64,000 nt of DNA from Papaver somniferum. Taxonomy: Eukaryota; Streptophyta; Magnoliopsida; Ranunculales; Papaveraceae. The stretch covers positions 125,471,302 through 125,535,301 of the forward strand of contig NC_039363.1 of NCBI RefSeq assembly GCF_003573695.1, given 5' to 3'. Below, piece by piece: positions 11,911 through 24,165 of this stretch. Positions within the stretch are counted from its first letter, which is position 1, and each line of letters starts with the position of its first letter. The translations under genes were made by a program, and so were the position numbers. The notes below the pieces were generated by a model. It was given only the letters and a program-made list of their open reading frames with translations, was not told where the DNA came from and made no database searches.

Positions 11911-14354
11911 TGATGAGTGCCAAATATTGTATATATCTATCCCTTTTTGTTGGCATTTAACTCATCTTTTATGCATTAATTCTACATTTTATCCCATATT
12001 CTGTGTTTTCATTGTTTTCAAGAATAAATATTTTTATTAATTAATTTTGCATTTTTAGGTAATAAATAAAGTCTGGATGACTTGCGGAGCAAAAAGAGCA
12101 GAAAAGTAGTGAAAAGCCGGGAGAAATCACGCAAGGAAGCCGCGAAGAATGGTGCGCACAACCTCATTTTCTACACACAAAAACGCCTCCGTTCTCAGCC
12201 ATCAGATCAGTTCTCAGAAGCATCCGACGGTCGCTCCTTCATAGAGCATCAAAATCTGAAGTCTCTGCCAAGCACCACAGCGCTGAAATTCCAAGCCTTC
12301 AGATTAGATGGTAGTTGAATCCAACGGTTGCTCCCTTGCTGTTCATCAAAGTTTGATATCTCCGCCTTACACTACAGCACCTAACCTAATCTAGCACCGT
12401 TCGTTTCGTTGTTCCCTTCATCCGACGGTCGCTCCTCGCTGCCTCCGCATCACCGTCCGATCTACCTACCAGCTCCACATCTCACGGCTTAGTCTTGCTG
12501 AACATCAAAAATCGATGAAGCCGCCACACACTGGAGCACCCGAACCTTACCACCTAACCAAACACCCCCCTTCTTCCCAAAACAGTCGAGCCCCTCTTCT
12601 CCCCCATTCCTCTGCAGAAAACCCACGTCCTCCACCGTACACCACCACCTTCTCCACCTCTGTCACCACCTGCTCCGCCACCAACTCTCTGTCACCACGT
12701 CCATCAAAGTAACCTAATACCATCAGTTTCCCTTCTCCTTAGCCACCTATTTTCTCAATTTCTGCACGTTCTCTATCAGAAACCCTAGCGTGCAAAATTG
12801 GTAAATTAGGTCGAAAGTGAGAAGCAATTGAAGGCATGGAGAGGTAGAGGAGGACAAATAGAAGCATGGGTCGAGTTTAATTTGATGTTGCTACATCAAA
12901 TTAGGTAAAAAAATCAAACCCTAGTCTACTGTTAATTTGGGAATTTTTTTGGTAGAACCCTAATTGTGTCTGTGGGTATAAATAGGGTTGTGGGTGTGTT
13001 GTAAAACTTTATGCTTGGAATATCCAGCATCCAGGACTTTCATGTCCTGTTAATGTTTTTTTCTCTTTTCAATTTTGTGCTGTTTCATGCACTGTTCATG
13101 TTCTGTTAAGGTTTAATTTCAGTTGTTTTACTCTTAATATCCTGTTTTGTTCCTTGTGATGTTTGTTCCTTCATTTCAGTTGTGATGTTTGTTTCTTGTG
13201 ATGTCTGTTAAGGTTAATTTCAGTTGTTTCATGTTCTGTTGATGTTTGTGTAATGTTAATGTTTAGTTCACTGCTGTTAGTTTAATGGAATGCTAGGTTA
13301 GAAACCTTTGAAGCACTGAATTGATTGAGTAATGGAAGAAATCAGTGCTCATAGCAAGCTGATTATCTTGCCATTCCATTTTTGTATGCTTAGGGTGAAT
13401 TGTGTTGATTGAGTAGTGGGGAGAAACTAGTGCTCACTAGTGACAATGAGCAAGCTAGTTCTCTTCCCACTCTGGAAGAATGCCTTAGTTTTGCTCCATT
13501 TCAGTTTCACTATCATCCCTGCCCTTGGCTTAGGCCTTGGTTCATCTTGAATTGTTCTTTGCTTTTGCCCTGTGTTGCCCTGTGTTGCTTCCATGTTTAT
13601 TTTGTTTGCTATTTTCTCCTGCTGTGCCTCTGCCCTGCAGTACTGCTGCTGCTTCCATCTTTGCCTTGTGCATTGTACTGTTTTCTTCCCCTGCACTGCA
13701 CTGTGCACTTGCAGTGCTGCTGCTTTCCTTCCTCTTTGCTGCATTGCTTGTTCTGCTGCTTTCATTCCTCTTTGCAGTGCTGCTGCTGTGCAAGGCAGCA
13801 ATTCTTGTTCTCCTTGTTCCTGCTGCATTCACTGCCTTGTGCTTCTGCTCCACTGCTGCTGCCTGTTCCCTGTCTGCTGATGCTCCAAAGCTCATAAGTT
13901 ACAAAGCCCAAGTTCAATTCAGTGAAACCAAAGGCTAAAAGCCCAGGTTTAATCCCAAGGCCCATCCAACTGAGCCCAAAGCTCAGCTCATTCCAAAAAG
14001 CTAAGGCCCAAATCACTGTGAAAGCCCAGTGCCTTCAAGGCTAATTTCAGTTCACTGAGCCCAAGCCTAAGTTTAAGGCCAAAGCCCATTTACACTTCAA
14101 AGACCAACTGAGCCCAAGCTCAGTTCATTTCATTGTTAAAAACAAACCCATTAGACCCAATTTACTCAAAGGAGAATCAAAGCCCAACAATAGCAATTTA
14201 GGAACCCAATTAGCTAGAAACAACAAAACACTCCCGATCTCTGTGGATCGACCCGTACTTGCACGAGCTACAACTGACGACCGTGCACTTGCGGTATTAC
14301 TGTAGGCCCGCGTTTCATTGCGCTTAATTTTTATACACGTTCCCGGGCCCACCA
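11911..14354 (+). repeat. Element G 5' LTR (2.4 kb by PBS position)
   Basis: It starts TGATGAGTGCC and, taking the PBS as reference, ends at CCCACCA six bases before TGGCGCCG. Only the first 856 bases (to 12766) are repeated in the right copy. A TATA box (TATAAATA, 12977-12984) marks the likely promoter, so the repeated part is all U3. The region 13560-13870 is CTG/TGC-rich, and 13900-14180 contains about ten AGCCCA-type motifs. ORFs of 60-160 codons in this region are low complexity or read through LTR and are not convincing genes. Confidence 0.7.
12977..12984 (+). promoter_or_regulatory. Element G TATA box
   Basis: TATAAATA is followed about 30 bases on by a plausible start region. It is the only strong TATA box in the left LTR, and it lies outside the part duplicated at the right end. 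Confidence 0.5.
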
Positions 14355-14360
14355 AGTTTT

Positions 14361-14377
14361 TGGCGCCGTTGCCGGGG
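14361..14377 (+). other. Element G primer binding site, tRNA-Asp type
   Basis: TGGCGCCGTTGCCGGGG is the complement of the 3' end of plant tRNA-Asp including CCA, the PBS typical of Athila elements. The preceding AGTTTT spacer is also usual for the lineage. Confidence 0.85.
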
Positions 14378-15090
14378 ATTGGTGCTGTGTTTTTCTTGTT
14401 GTTTTATTAGCTATTTTTGCATTTCACTGCATAGCATTTGCATCTGCATCTGCTTCACTTCATTTGCTGTTGGACCTGCTGTTCTGAACCTGTTTTTCCT
14501 CTGCTGGGACGCCACCAAGGAAAAGAACCAAAGCCCAACTGGGTTTTTGCAACAATATCAGAGCAGCTGGGCTGTGCTTAAAAGGTAACCCATTTAAGAG
14601 AACCCGAATTGTGGGCTTCCAATTTTTTAATTGTGGGCTTGTAATATTAAAGCCAATTTTTGGGCTTCTCTTATTTTCTGTTGGGTTTGTAATAATTTAT
14701 TTGTGGGCTTGTATTTGTTTAATTTGTGGGCTTGTTTAAATTCTTTCATTGGACTTGTATTTTGGACTCTGGGTTTAAACCCAGCTGAGATTGTAACCGA
14801 TCACGCTAGTTGAACTCGTTAGTGGGCCGAGTACCCAAATTCTAGGCCGAGATTTTGGACTCAGTTCCACCAAAAGTTTTCAACCAAGCGGAGCCAAAGC
14901 AAACACAGGACAAACAGTGGGCTTGCTCCCATACAAAAACCAAATTTTATTTTCTTTTTTAAAAAAAAAAAAAAAAAAAAAATTTCTTCATCCCCCATTT
15001 TTAAACCAAATTTTCTTTTTCGTTTTCCCATCAAAACCAAAATTTGTCTTTTTCCCAACAAAACCAATTTTTTTCCAAAAAGTCCAATCC

Positions 15091-15124
<34 letters not shown>

Positions 15125-15924
15125 AAATCTTCTTGTAGATAATGTGTTAGTTAAATTTCCTTTTGTATATATTTTGCTAATCCAATATGATCTCGGCTGA
15201 AATATGTTGGATTTTTGCCCTGAATAACGGAGTTTTAATTCTGCTTTCGCCGAAATCGGGTATTCTCTCTCCTTTTACTCTACTCAGCATGTCCCTTTCC
15301 ATATGTTGCATTTTAATTCTTTCCATATTTTGAAACATTGAGGACAATGTTTAGTTTAGGTTTGGGGGTATAGAGTAGATGCCACGATAATTTGCCATAA
15401 TTGAAAACGAACTCCTTCTTTTTTTGAAAAAATTGAAAAAATTCCAAAAAAAATTGAAAAATCAAAATTCAAAAAAAATTAAAAAATTGAAAAAAATCAT
15501 AAAAATGGAGCTCATTTACCTTGAAATGTTGACTCTTGTGCAAATATGTATAATTATTAGGAGTCTTAGTCTAGATATTTAGGCACCCTGATTCTAGCAC
15601 AATTCACATAGTGATAAGAAATTTGCACGCGCACGATCTACCAATACATGTATGGCCTCGATCTTCAAGGTGTTTGATAGGAAGTTACGATTGCCAATCA
15701 CTTTAGAATACTGAACGAAACTTGACTAGCTTGTTCTTTGGTTGGTTGGGATAGAAGGTGGAGGTTACATTAAGAAAGACAACCATCGAATTTAACTGGG
15801 TGCATCAAAAAGGGCTACCTCTTGCAAAGTGTCATGTAATCTTTTGTTTCCTTTTGTATATGTATCAAAAGTGTTTCCTTGTAAAAAAAAAAATAAAAAA
15901 AAATCGATGTATATATTAAGAAAA

Positions 15925-15959
<35 letters not shown>

Positions 15960-16598
15960 AAAATACAAAAAAAATCAAGTATTTATCAATTCCATCATCT
16001 CTTGTTCCAAAAATAAAAAGAGAATAGTCAATGTAAATAAGAGTCATGTAAAGAGTCATCTTTTATTGTTTCATTGTAATAAGCAAGGAGGGTGTATGCC
16101 ATTGATGTACAATGCGAGTAATTGTGAAATACCTCCAACTCATTCACAATTCTCGTAAAGTCCGGACAGCTAGCTAGATTTCGACCTCAGTTCTTAGCCT
16201 GAGAAACTATCTCTTGGTGATTAGTAGTCATGACTTCAGATCTTTCTTTACACATGTGTAGATACACTTTACACTCTTATCACATGTCTTTTTTTGTTAT
16301 CAGTGCTAGGATTGTGCCTTCGATAGCTAGATTGACATCTCCATTTTGCTGTGAGCTTAACTGTTTTGCACATGTCACATTTGATGGAATCTGAGCTTAT
16401 ATTTTGACCTAGAACTTTGTAGGTACGTTCTAAGCAAACCTTCACGAGACTTCAACTCGTCCACTAGGGACACTTAGTGGTTTAAAAGGCTTAGTGCATA
16501 CGCTAAATGCATTCGAGAGACCAGCGACAGTGGTATAGTTAGGATTTCCTTAGTTTTGTTTTACTTGAGGACAAGTAAAATTCAGGTTTGGGGGTATT
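14378..16598 (+). other. Element G internal region, non-coding
   Basis: No gag or pol homology is visible. It holds TGGGCTT-type repeats (14610-14740), poly-A or A-rich tracts (14959-14982, about 15091-15121, 15420-15500), and a TA microsatellite (about 15931-15955). A first polypurine-type box sits at 15335-15370 (ACATTGAGGACAATG with TTTGGGGGTA). The terminal polypurine tract 16567-16598 (GAGGACAAG then TTTGGGGGTATT) abuts the right LTR. Confidence 0.7.
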
Positions 16599-17457
16599 TG
16601 ATGAGTGCCAAATATTGTATATATCTATCCCTTTTTGTTGGCATTTAACTCATCTTTTATGCATTAATTCTACATTTTATCCCATATTCTGTGTTTTCAT
16701 TGTTTTCAAGAATAAATATTTTTATTAATTAATTTTGCATTTTTAGGTAATAAATAAAGTTTGGATGACTTGCGGAGCAAAAAGAGCAGAAAAGTAGTGA
16801 AAAGCCGGGAGAAATCACGCAAGGAAGCCGCGAAGAATGGTGCGCACAACCTCATTTTCTACACACAAAAACGCCTCCGTTCTCAGCCATCAGATCAGTT
16901 CTCAGAAGCATCCGACGGTCGCTCCTTCATAGAGCATCAAAATCTGAAGTCTCTGCCAAGCACCACAGCGCTGAAATTCCAAGCCTTCAGATTAGATGGT
17001 AGTTGAATCCAACGGTTGCTCCCTTGCTGTTCATCAAAGTTTGATATCTCCGCCTTACACTACAGCACCTAACCTAATCTAGCACCGTTCGTTTTGTTGT
17101 ATCCCTTCATCCGACGGTCGCTCCTCGCTTGCCTCCGCATCACCGTCCGATCTACCTACCAGCTCCACATCTCACGGCTTAGTCTTGCTGAACATCAAAA
17201 ATCGATGAAGCCGCCACACACTGGAGCACCCGAACCTTACCACCTAACCAAACACCCCCCCTTCTTCCCAAAACAGTCGAGCCCCTCTTCTCCCCCATTC
17301 CTCTGCAGAAAACCCACGTCCGCCACCGTACACCACCACCTTCTCCACCTCTGTCACCACCTGCTCCGCCACCAACTCTCTGTCACCACGTCCATCAAAG
17401 TAACCTAATACCATCAGTTTCCCTTCTCCTTAGCCACCTATTTTCTCAATTTCTGCA
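16599..17457 (+). repeat. Element G 3' LTR, short form (859 bp)
   Basis: It is nearly identical to 11911-12766, with a few substitutions and single-base indels. It ends TTTCTGCA and is followed directly by GTGGT, the same five bases that precede the left LTR. It lacks the TATA box and everything downstream that is present in the left copy. Confidence 0.85.
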
Positions 17458-17462
17458 GTGGT

Positions 17463-18531
17463 TAATTTATTTGGCATAGGAAAAATAGTTATTTGGTGTG
17501 TGGCAATAGATCCTAAGACAGTTTAAGTGAGGACTGTTTTACCCGGTGTAGTGATATTCACTACAAATGCATTCATTTAGTGATTCTAGAGATGAAAAGA
17601 GAGTAAGAACTAGAGTTTTAGAAGGAGATAGATGAAGAAGAAGGAGCCTGAGAGAAGAAGAAAGATAGTAAGAGGAGCATGTGAAGAAGATAATATTATC
17701 AATAATGCATAAGCATCCAAATCAAGAGAATACATCTCATATAGCTGAGGTTCACGTACAACATGTGAACAAAATACTAAGGGCGCTAAGCAAAAGATAA
17801 GGGCCACCCGACTAACTAACCAAGGGGTTGCCTATAAGAGAAAGCTAGCTACTACTTTATGACACCTGACTGGTAAAAATGTTTAGGTCTTCGAGAGGAC
17901 AATGTGCAATCAAATTTATCAGTCATACCAGAGAAAGATTCAAATTTATTTTGCTGAAGAAGGAGAGGAACACTTAGGTACTTATCTTGTAAAGCTAGTT
18001 TTTTTTCATGTTTAGCATACCACTTGTAAAGCTAGATTTTTTCTAATGTTTAGGATACCACACACTGCACCGAGTTCTCGTTTATGTAGAGATGCAGCGA
18101 GTGTGTGGGCTTCTCTTCGGGAGTCGTAAGTTCCAGATTTGTGAGGTTTTCTAGCTTTGTTTATTGCAAAAAAAAAAAATCCTTACCTTGATATTTCGAT
18201 CTAAACGGAAATCAAATAAGTTTATCAGTTAGAGCCAGATTGGTATCAAAAGTCTTTACTTCATCTGAAACAACTCATAGGTTGTAAAGGACGTCAACTA
18301 AGGGAATCAATTGCTTAGAGCCTTGCGAGGTTCAAAAGTCGTAAGGAGCGTGACCGTCACTGAGTCGCTTATCGGATGGTGGATTCGGTCTCAATTACAC
18401 TCTAGTCTGAAGTCTGATATTAGGCTAGTGATTGTAGAGGCTTAATACAGTTTGGTTTTCAAATGTGGACGAGGTCCCGTGTTTTTTCTACTACTGTCGT
18501 TCCTCACTAGAAAAAATTCTTGTGGGTGTGT
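17463..18531 (+). repeat. Element F LTR piece 2, with an unexplained insert
   Basis: The start continues piece 1 across element G (GAGAGGTGG then TTAATTTATTTGGCAT). The end (about 18240-18531) aligns by eye with the B LTR around GTCGTAAGGAGCG, TCTGAAGTC and GGCTTAATACAG...GAGGTCCCG. Positions of about 17520-17930 have no counterpart in B. That part is purine-rich (AGAAGAAGAAAG) and may be a separate insertion that I cannot name. Two copies of CTTGTAAAGCTAG occur near 17987 and 18024. Confidence 0.5.
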
Positions 18532-20272
18532 TGTTAGAGCATTACTCGGTTGAACTCGCATGCTTTGCTATCTCAAGCATATTTCTCAATGTTAATGATC
18601 AAAATTATGAGTCTTGGTTTCTAGCCTATTTATAGATGTCTCGGACTTGGACATAAATATTGTAGTTGAGGTTAGATCTCTCGGTGCTCATCATTTGAAG
18701 ACGAAGAACTACTAAGGGGAGCTTTTGGAACTTCATCAACAAAAGGTATGTGGAGACTTAAACTCATCTATCACTTGGAAAGTCTATTTCTACTATGTCT
18801 CCTATATTGAGACATAAGTCGTGTTACGATATGGTTTTCTATTATGCACATTTGAGATTTCGAGCTGAGCTTATCTCGCTTATATATTTCTCGAAATATG
18901 TATTGGCAAGCTTTCGCTTTAGCCATGTTCATCTTACATTCGTGACGAAAGTCCGAATAAGATCATATGAAAATTGTAAAGATACATCTAACATGGTTTG
19001 TGTGATACAATCATTTGGTCTTGCCTTGTAATGTTTCATTACGATGATTTCAATAACTTGAAAATCGCTTTGACGAAAAATAGTTTGTGAACAACAACTA
19101 TATAACGTCCTCTAAGAAAGTTTCAATGATTGAAATTAAGAGTTGATGAGATAACCATCTTTGGATATAAGCATACATAGTGTATTCTCACATTAGTGTA
19201 TAAATGCATAAACCGGGAACCAAGTGTATGCATATGTGTGTATACAAAATTGGTGAAGGAGAAATCATAAATATGTGTACCCGTGCGCATACTAGTAGAA
19301 GTTTTCAACCCGAAAATATTTGTTGAGTTAAGGAATTACAAAATACTAAACTAGTCATCTTAAGTATGCGTACTCGTACGCATACTAGAGAAAGTTTTCG
19401 AAACGAAAATATCTGCTGAGTTTGGGAATTACAAACTCCTAAACTAGTCACCTTAAGTATGCGTACCCGTATGCATACTGGCGGAAGTTTTCGAACCGAG
19501 AATTTCTGCTGAGTTTGGAAACTTTACAAATTCAAATCCGGTTGCTTAAGTACGCATACTTAAGCTGGTTAGTTTGTCTAATCGGTTTGTTCGTGAACTT
19601 AAACATTTAAATCTTAAGGAACGCAATCTTTGCAAACTGCAGCTATAATGTTCATGATGGATTCGAGTGAATCAAACCGATTTGGTTTCAATTGTGTCTT
19701 CTATACAATTGAATAACTCTTTAACTAGTTTCATTTGAATCACTTGAACTAGTTATGAATAAGATGAATAAGGTTAATAAGAGAGTAACCATATGTCTAA
19801 CTTCGGTTGACCATTGTTGAGCCAACATGAGTGTACACGTTTGTGTACGGTTACTTAAACCTAAATGAGGGTACATTTCATTTGTGTGTAACAAGCTAAG
19901 TTCGATCTAATGGTTGAAAGATATTAGCTTGGTTGAATCAGGTTTTTCATCTAACGGTGATCATTGAATGCTTTTTTACCAAGGTAACTTGGATTGCAAA
20001 CCCTGATTTGAAAACTATATAAAGAAGAACTCTAACAACTGGGAAACCTAATCCCCACACCTCCTGTGTGATACTAGTTGTATTTCTAGAGTCGATTCTC
20101 TTTTAACCTTAGGTTTCTTCTAGAGACCCTGTAGGTTAACGACTTGAAGACTTTATTGGGATTGTGAAGCCATACCGATACTACTTTTCTTGTAGTTGTG
20201 TGATCTGATCTTGTTGTTTCTATCGTATGGGTACAATTATAAAAATTTCTTGAGATTTATTTCTCCGATAGG
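18532..20272 (+). repeat. Element B 5' LTR, piece 1
   Basis: It aligns with 51212-52962 of the 3' LTR. It holds the 93-bp tandem units near 19270-19580 and a TATA box (TATATAAAG, 20016-20024). It is interrupted at CCGATAGG by element C. The last tandem unit has lost one arm of its palindrome compared with the 3' LTR. Confidence 0.88.
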
Positions 20273-20276
20273 AAAT

Positions 20277-22648
20277 TATTTTGGGGTAAAAACTGATCCT
20301 GCTGTTTTTGGTAATTTGGGGTGTGTTGATGAGAAACGAGTTCAAACCCTAAACAAATGCAATACAGGGAATGCTTTTAGGTTCGAGAAATCAATCTGTA
20401 AGACTGTGGCCTAAACCAAGAAATGGCAGTTTCAGATTCAATTCGGTCACAAGGTGAATGAGAAGGGTTGATCTTAGGGACGAAAGCGGAGAAGGTGTTT
20501 GAGATCAGAGCGTTGAATTATGAAGATATAGCTGTTTTATGACTTGTGTTTCAGAAAATGGTTTTTGGCTACTTGTGTTTTTCACACTTGTCCCCTTGTC
20601 GAAAATGGGTTGAACCTATTTATACAAGTCATTTGAGCACAACCTTGATATCGTAGGAAGTGGAGGAGGTTAAGTAATGGAATAATGGAGTTGTGTAAGA
20701 GGTGGTGATTATTGCGTGGTCACACCTTCACCCACTACTCCATCATTGTTAACCGTCTGTCCTTTCCTGACATGTTCTCGTAAAGGGCGCGTTGCACGCC
20801 GCACGCTGTAAACCGCCAGACTAATACCCCAGTAAGTGTCCCCCAGTTTGTGACATGTTTGATGTCTCGAGTAGGTGGGCCAAGCAGTGGGACTTGCCGC
20901 AAAGAATAACACATGGCGTTGTTAGGTTAAATAACTAAGTTATTTATGAAACTGATATTTATAAATTATCGCATGTATTCGATGCATGTGAAGCATCGCT
21001 TTTAAGCAAGCAGCTCTAAATAATCGATGTGTATGTTGCATCGTTGCTTTAAATCTTGATTGAATAAGTCGAGGATAAGCGTCTTAAAGGAGGCATCATG
21101 ATCGACCACTCTTTGGGTGATCGTTTGGTGGCTCTAGGGATATGCCATCACTTGGTCGATCACTTCTCGTGGAAGAGGGGTGATTGATGATCATGGCGTC
21201 ATCCTCCCGTCCTTCTAGAATTTGATCTAAACCGTCCGACCAAGCTAGCAAAGTTGGTCGTACAAGATGATTTGCGGCAGTTGAACGGTGTCGTTGATTA
21301 TTTTTTAGGGTTTGAAGCTGCACAACCAACCCTTCTTTGAGCGTGCGCTCTGGGACATCGAGCCCTTGTTCGAACAGGCCGGTCGGCCATGTATAGAGGT
21401 GTGTCAACGGTGATCACACTGACATCTTCGGGGCGCCTGAGATTGAATCTAAGCCGCTCAACTAGACCGACGAAGATAGATGGTCGCGATTGATTTGCGA
21501 TAATAGGGCGTTGCCTCAAACGCAATTTTAGGGTTTTCAAAGCAGCGCGTTTAAGCTACTTTGGGCAAACGATTTGGTATGCTCAAGTTTAATTTGCCAT
21601 GGAGAGGTCGAACGACCAAGGGAGAAGTTGGGCCAACGTTGAACACGTTGGAACTTCTTTGGTTGCTCGAGATGCGATCCAAGCCATCTAACTAGGCTGA
21701 CTAAGTTGGACGGTCATGATCGATTTGCGACATTTGTGAACTGCCGTAGCCGAAATTTAGAGTTTTGAATCCAGCATGCCTGCTCGAGTTTGGGTAAGAG
21801 ATTGAGACTCTATAGGCTTGCCGCAGGCAAGTCGATCGACTAAGATACTAGTGTGCCCGCTGATGATCAGGCTGGCGCTTCCTTAATTGTTTGTAGGAGG
21901 ATCCAAGCCGTCCAACCAGGCTGGTAAAGTTGGACGTTCGTGATGCTTCTAAGACCGTTTTGAATGGTCTAGCTCGTTTGAGCTTTCTTTCGACAGCGTG
22001 ACCACTCACGCTTGGGTATGGAGTTTGACGGCGCCGGGGCATGCCAAACAGAGTTCGACCAGTTAGGGCATTAGTGGGCCCACCATTAGTAGATATGATG
22101 ATTGCCTAGTTCATTCAGGAGTGGTCTAGGCTTGCTAAAACATGCAGCCAAATTGTGTGTCCGTGATCGTTTCTAAGACCGACATTAGCAGTCTAGATTT
22201 TCCTTTAAGGAATTCAAGCGTGATCAAGCTAACTTAAAAGTGCGCCGATACGATATTCGCTTTGTCAGAGAGTGATGCAGCATGTGTGGGTATTTTCATG
22301 CATATCTCAATACTGGCACTTCGGGAGATTCATGCTACTCTGCTGAGAGTGGACACTTCATCGTCATGTCATGTCAATAATGAGAGTTCGGAGAGAACAT
22401 AGCATGAAAAAATATCAGGAAGGCCAATGCATTAGTAACTAATGTGATAGGTTGAATTTATAGAATATTTGGGATCGAAGCACCATTATGATAAATTTTA
22501 TAAATATGTCGAATTACTCAATACATATATAAGTAAAGAGATTTGGACACTCATCACTTTTAAATGGATTTTTTTCCTTTGCAGGATGACAACGCATTAA
22601 ATACAGGGTATCACAATTTTGACCCTGCACTAAAAACCACCATCAACA
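20277..22648 (-). repeat. Element C 3' LTR
   Basis: In plus orientation it starts TATTTTGGGG, where the other copy has TGTTTTGGGG, and ends CATCAACA. The two copies are alike throughout, with scattered substitutions and small indels. A minus-strand TATA box (TATAAATA) is at 20617-20624. Confidence 0.88.
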
Positions 22649-22665
22649 TTAAGTCCCCTGCTTAG
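22649..22665 (-). other. Element C polypurine tract
   Basis: On the minus strand this reads CTAAGCAGGGGACTTAA, directly ahead of the 3' LTR start TGTTGATGG. The same tract occurs at the matching place in element D (36616-36632). Confidence 0.75.
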
Positions 22666-23296
22666 TACGTAACAGTGACATTGTTACGGGGTAAGCAATA
22701 GATGGTGACAGAAAAGAACAAATTGGAAAGACAAGGCATGGAAGGATTACCAGGAAACACTTGATCGACTCTTGTAATAAGTATAAGTATTGATGCATTG
22801 TTAGTCCGGCCATGTAGCATTGGCGCTCACGGGCAGCTGTCCTCCTCCATGCATGCTACAAAAGAAACCTTTTTACACTCGGACTCCAAAAAAGTCGTGC
22901 GTAAAAGAGGGGTTCGTCCTTCTTCTCTATTATTCACTCATTCGCTCGTGTATTTTCTTGCGGAAGTTAGTGCCCTGTGTTGATATCCCCATCATTGCAG
23001 CAGGGAAGTAGCCGCTACTTGAATTTGGAACAACGACCTCGCATTCCCAGTCATGCCGATTAGGACTCGGAGTTGGTTTGAACGCATTCCTTCTTTGACC
23101 ATCCAACGGTCCCTTCCTGGTTCTTAATTAGGGTTTCAACAAGAAGCATGAATTAGTTGGCGTTGAATCCTCGCTTATCAGATGAATCTTGTTACAGCTT
23201 TACAGTCTCGTTTTAGGGTTTCTGTCATGTATATATGCAGGGACACCCTTATCATGCCGAGATAAAGATTCTCTTGCTGAAACTCTTGCTTTCATC
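22666..23296 (+). other. Region upstream of the antisense ORF in element C
   Basis: No coding homology is visible. It probably holds the promoter and 5' UTR of the antisense ORF. A weak TATA-like TATAAGTAT occurs near 22782. Short ORFs around 22798-23011 show no family features. Confidence 0.4.
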
Positions 23297-24165
23297 ATGT
23301 CAGATAAAAGTGGATCATCTTCTTCGACTCGGCAAGATTCTTCTGCTAAACACAAGCGGCTTGTATCCAGGGTATGATTCTAAATATTTTCTGATTTTGA
23401 AGTGTTAATTCTTCTTTTTCTTTTGGCGTCTAATCATTGTTTTCTTTCAGAGCGGCCGAATCCCTGAACCTTGCGACAGTTCTCCTGTTCAAATCATGCG
23501 AATAAAGAAGATTATACCGGTATATTTTCTACTAGTGAATATGTATTTGTCTGTCATGGCCGGTAAGTGACAAGATCTTCTCTTTCTCTCTCTTTTTGCA
23601 GAGGTATCCTTCTGGAACATATGTAATAGTGGTTGACGATGATGATTTAACCACCCCTCCTCTTTCAAGCTCAAACTCGCCTGCTCTTGACCTGGAAAAT
23701 GCTGATTTGGGCATCTCCTCCTACGAGTATCCCAATGCGGGATTGCATTTCGATGTTCACATGAGATCTTTATCTTCTAGTTACCGGGATGTTGGCGGTT
23801 TTCTTGTGAGAAAGGAGTTCATGCCTCTGTATGCAAAAATATGGAGAAGGTACGACCGTATTGCAACTAGGAACGTGGTGCAGCACTGCTCGTCTGCTTT
23901 AGTTACCACAGTGAACTGTCTCCTACCCATGATTGCTGAGATGGAAGGCGCGTCCATTCGTGATGTTGCTGAATCAACTATTGAAAAATGGGAAGATATG
24001 ATATCTACCTATGAATCTATGGAGTTCAACGTGGGTTGGTTGCGGCAGCGCCTTGATATTATCAAAGTTGATCGAGCTGGTATCATCGCCAATGTCGTTC
24101 CTGCTACGAAAGCTATCTTGGAAGAGGAGAAGGATCTGGATGCGGAATCTGAGAAGGTGGAATAG
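23297..24165 (+). CDS. Antisense three-exon ORF of element C (about 235 aa), function unknown
   Basis: The strand is opposite to C's own gag-pol, between integrase and the 3' LTR. Three exons join cleanly in phase 0: 23297-23371 (25 codons, donor AGG|GTATGA), 23451-23519 (23 codons, acceptor TTTCTTTCAG, donor CCG|GTATAT) and 23602-24165 (187 codons, acceptor TTTTTGCAG). The protein starts Ser-rich and basic, then has an acidic DDDD patch and a helical middle, and ends in a charged, coiled-coil-like tail. After the stop at 24163 the same frame stays open to 24261, so the stop may be a late nonsense change. Some Tat elements (for example Grande and Retand types) are known to carry an antisense ORF here; their function is unknown. 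The splicing is predicted from sequence only. Confidence 0.65.

Larger units (their letters stand above)
11911..17457 (+). mobile_element. Element G: non-autonomous Athila derivative
   Basis: Both ends carry the same LTR start (TGATGAGTGCCAAATATTG at 11911 and 16599), and a tRNA-Asp type PBS lies at 14361. The interior has no gag or pol. The element is bounded by GTGGT on both sides (11906-11910 and 17458-17462), with TG at the left end and CA at the right. The two 856-859 bp LTR copies show only about half a dozen differences by eye, so the insertion is the youngest or among the youngest here. The right copy is much shorter than the 2.4 kb LTR implied by the PBS. Confidence 0.82.

Noticed and set aside
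13409..14016. Overlapping ORFs on both strands rich in Leu, Cys and Ala
   Set aside because: They arise from a CTG/TGC-rich, low-complexity part of the element G LTR. Several frames are open at once, which is typical of biased composition.
12082..17006. A repeated ORF of about 80 codons (12082-12318 and 16761-17006) that looks like a conserved basic protein
   Set aside because: It is the same LTR sequence of element G at both ends. The identity comes from the LTR duplication, not from selection on a protein.
20709..22042. Minus-strand ORFs repeated near 29904-30722
   Set aside because: They are in the two LTRs of element C and differ between copies by frame-changing indels.
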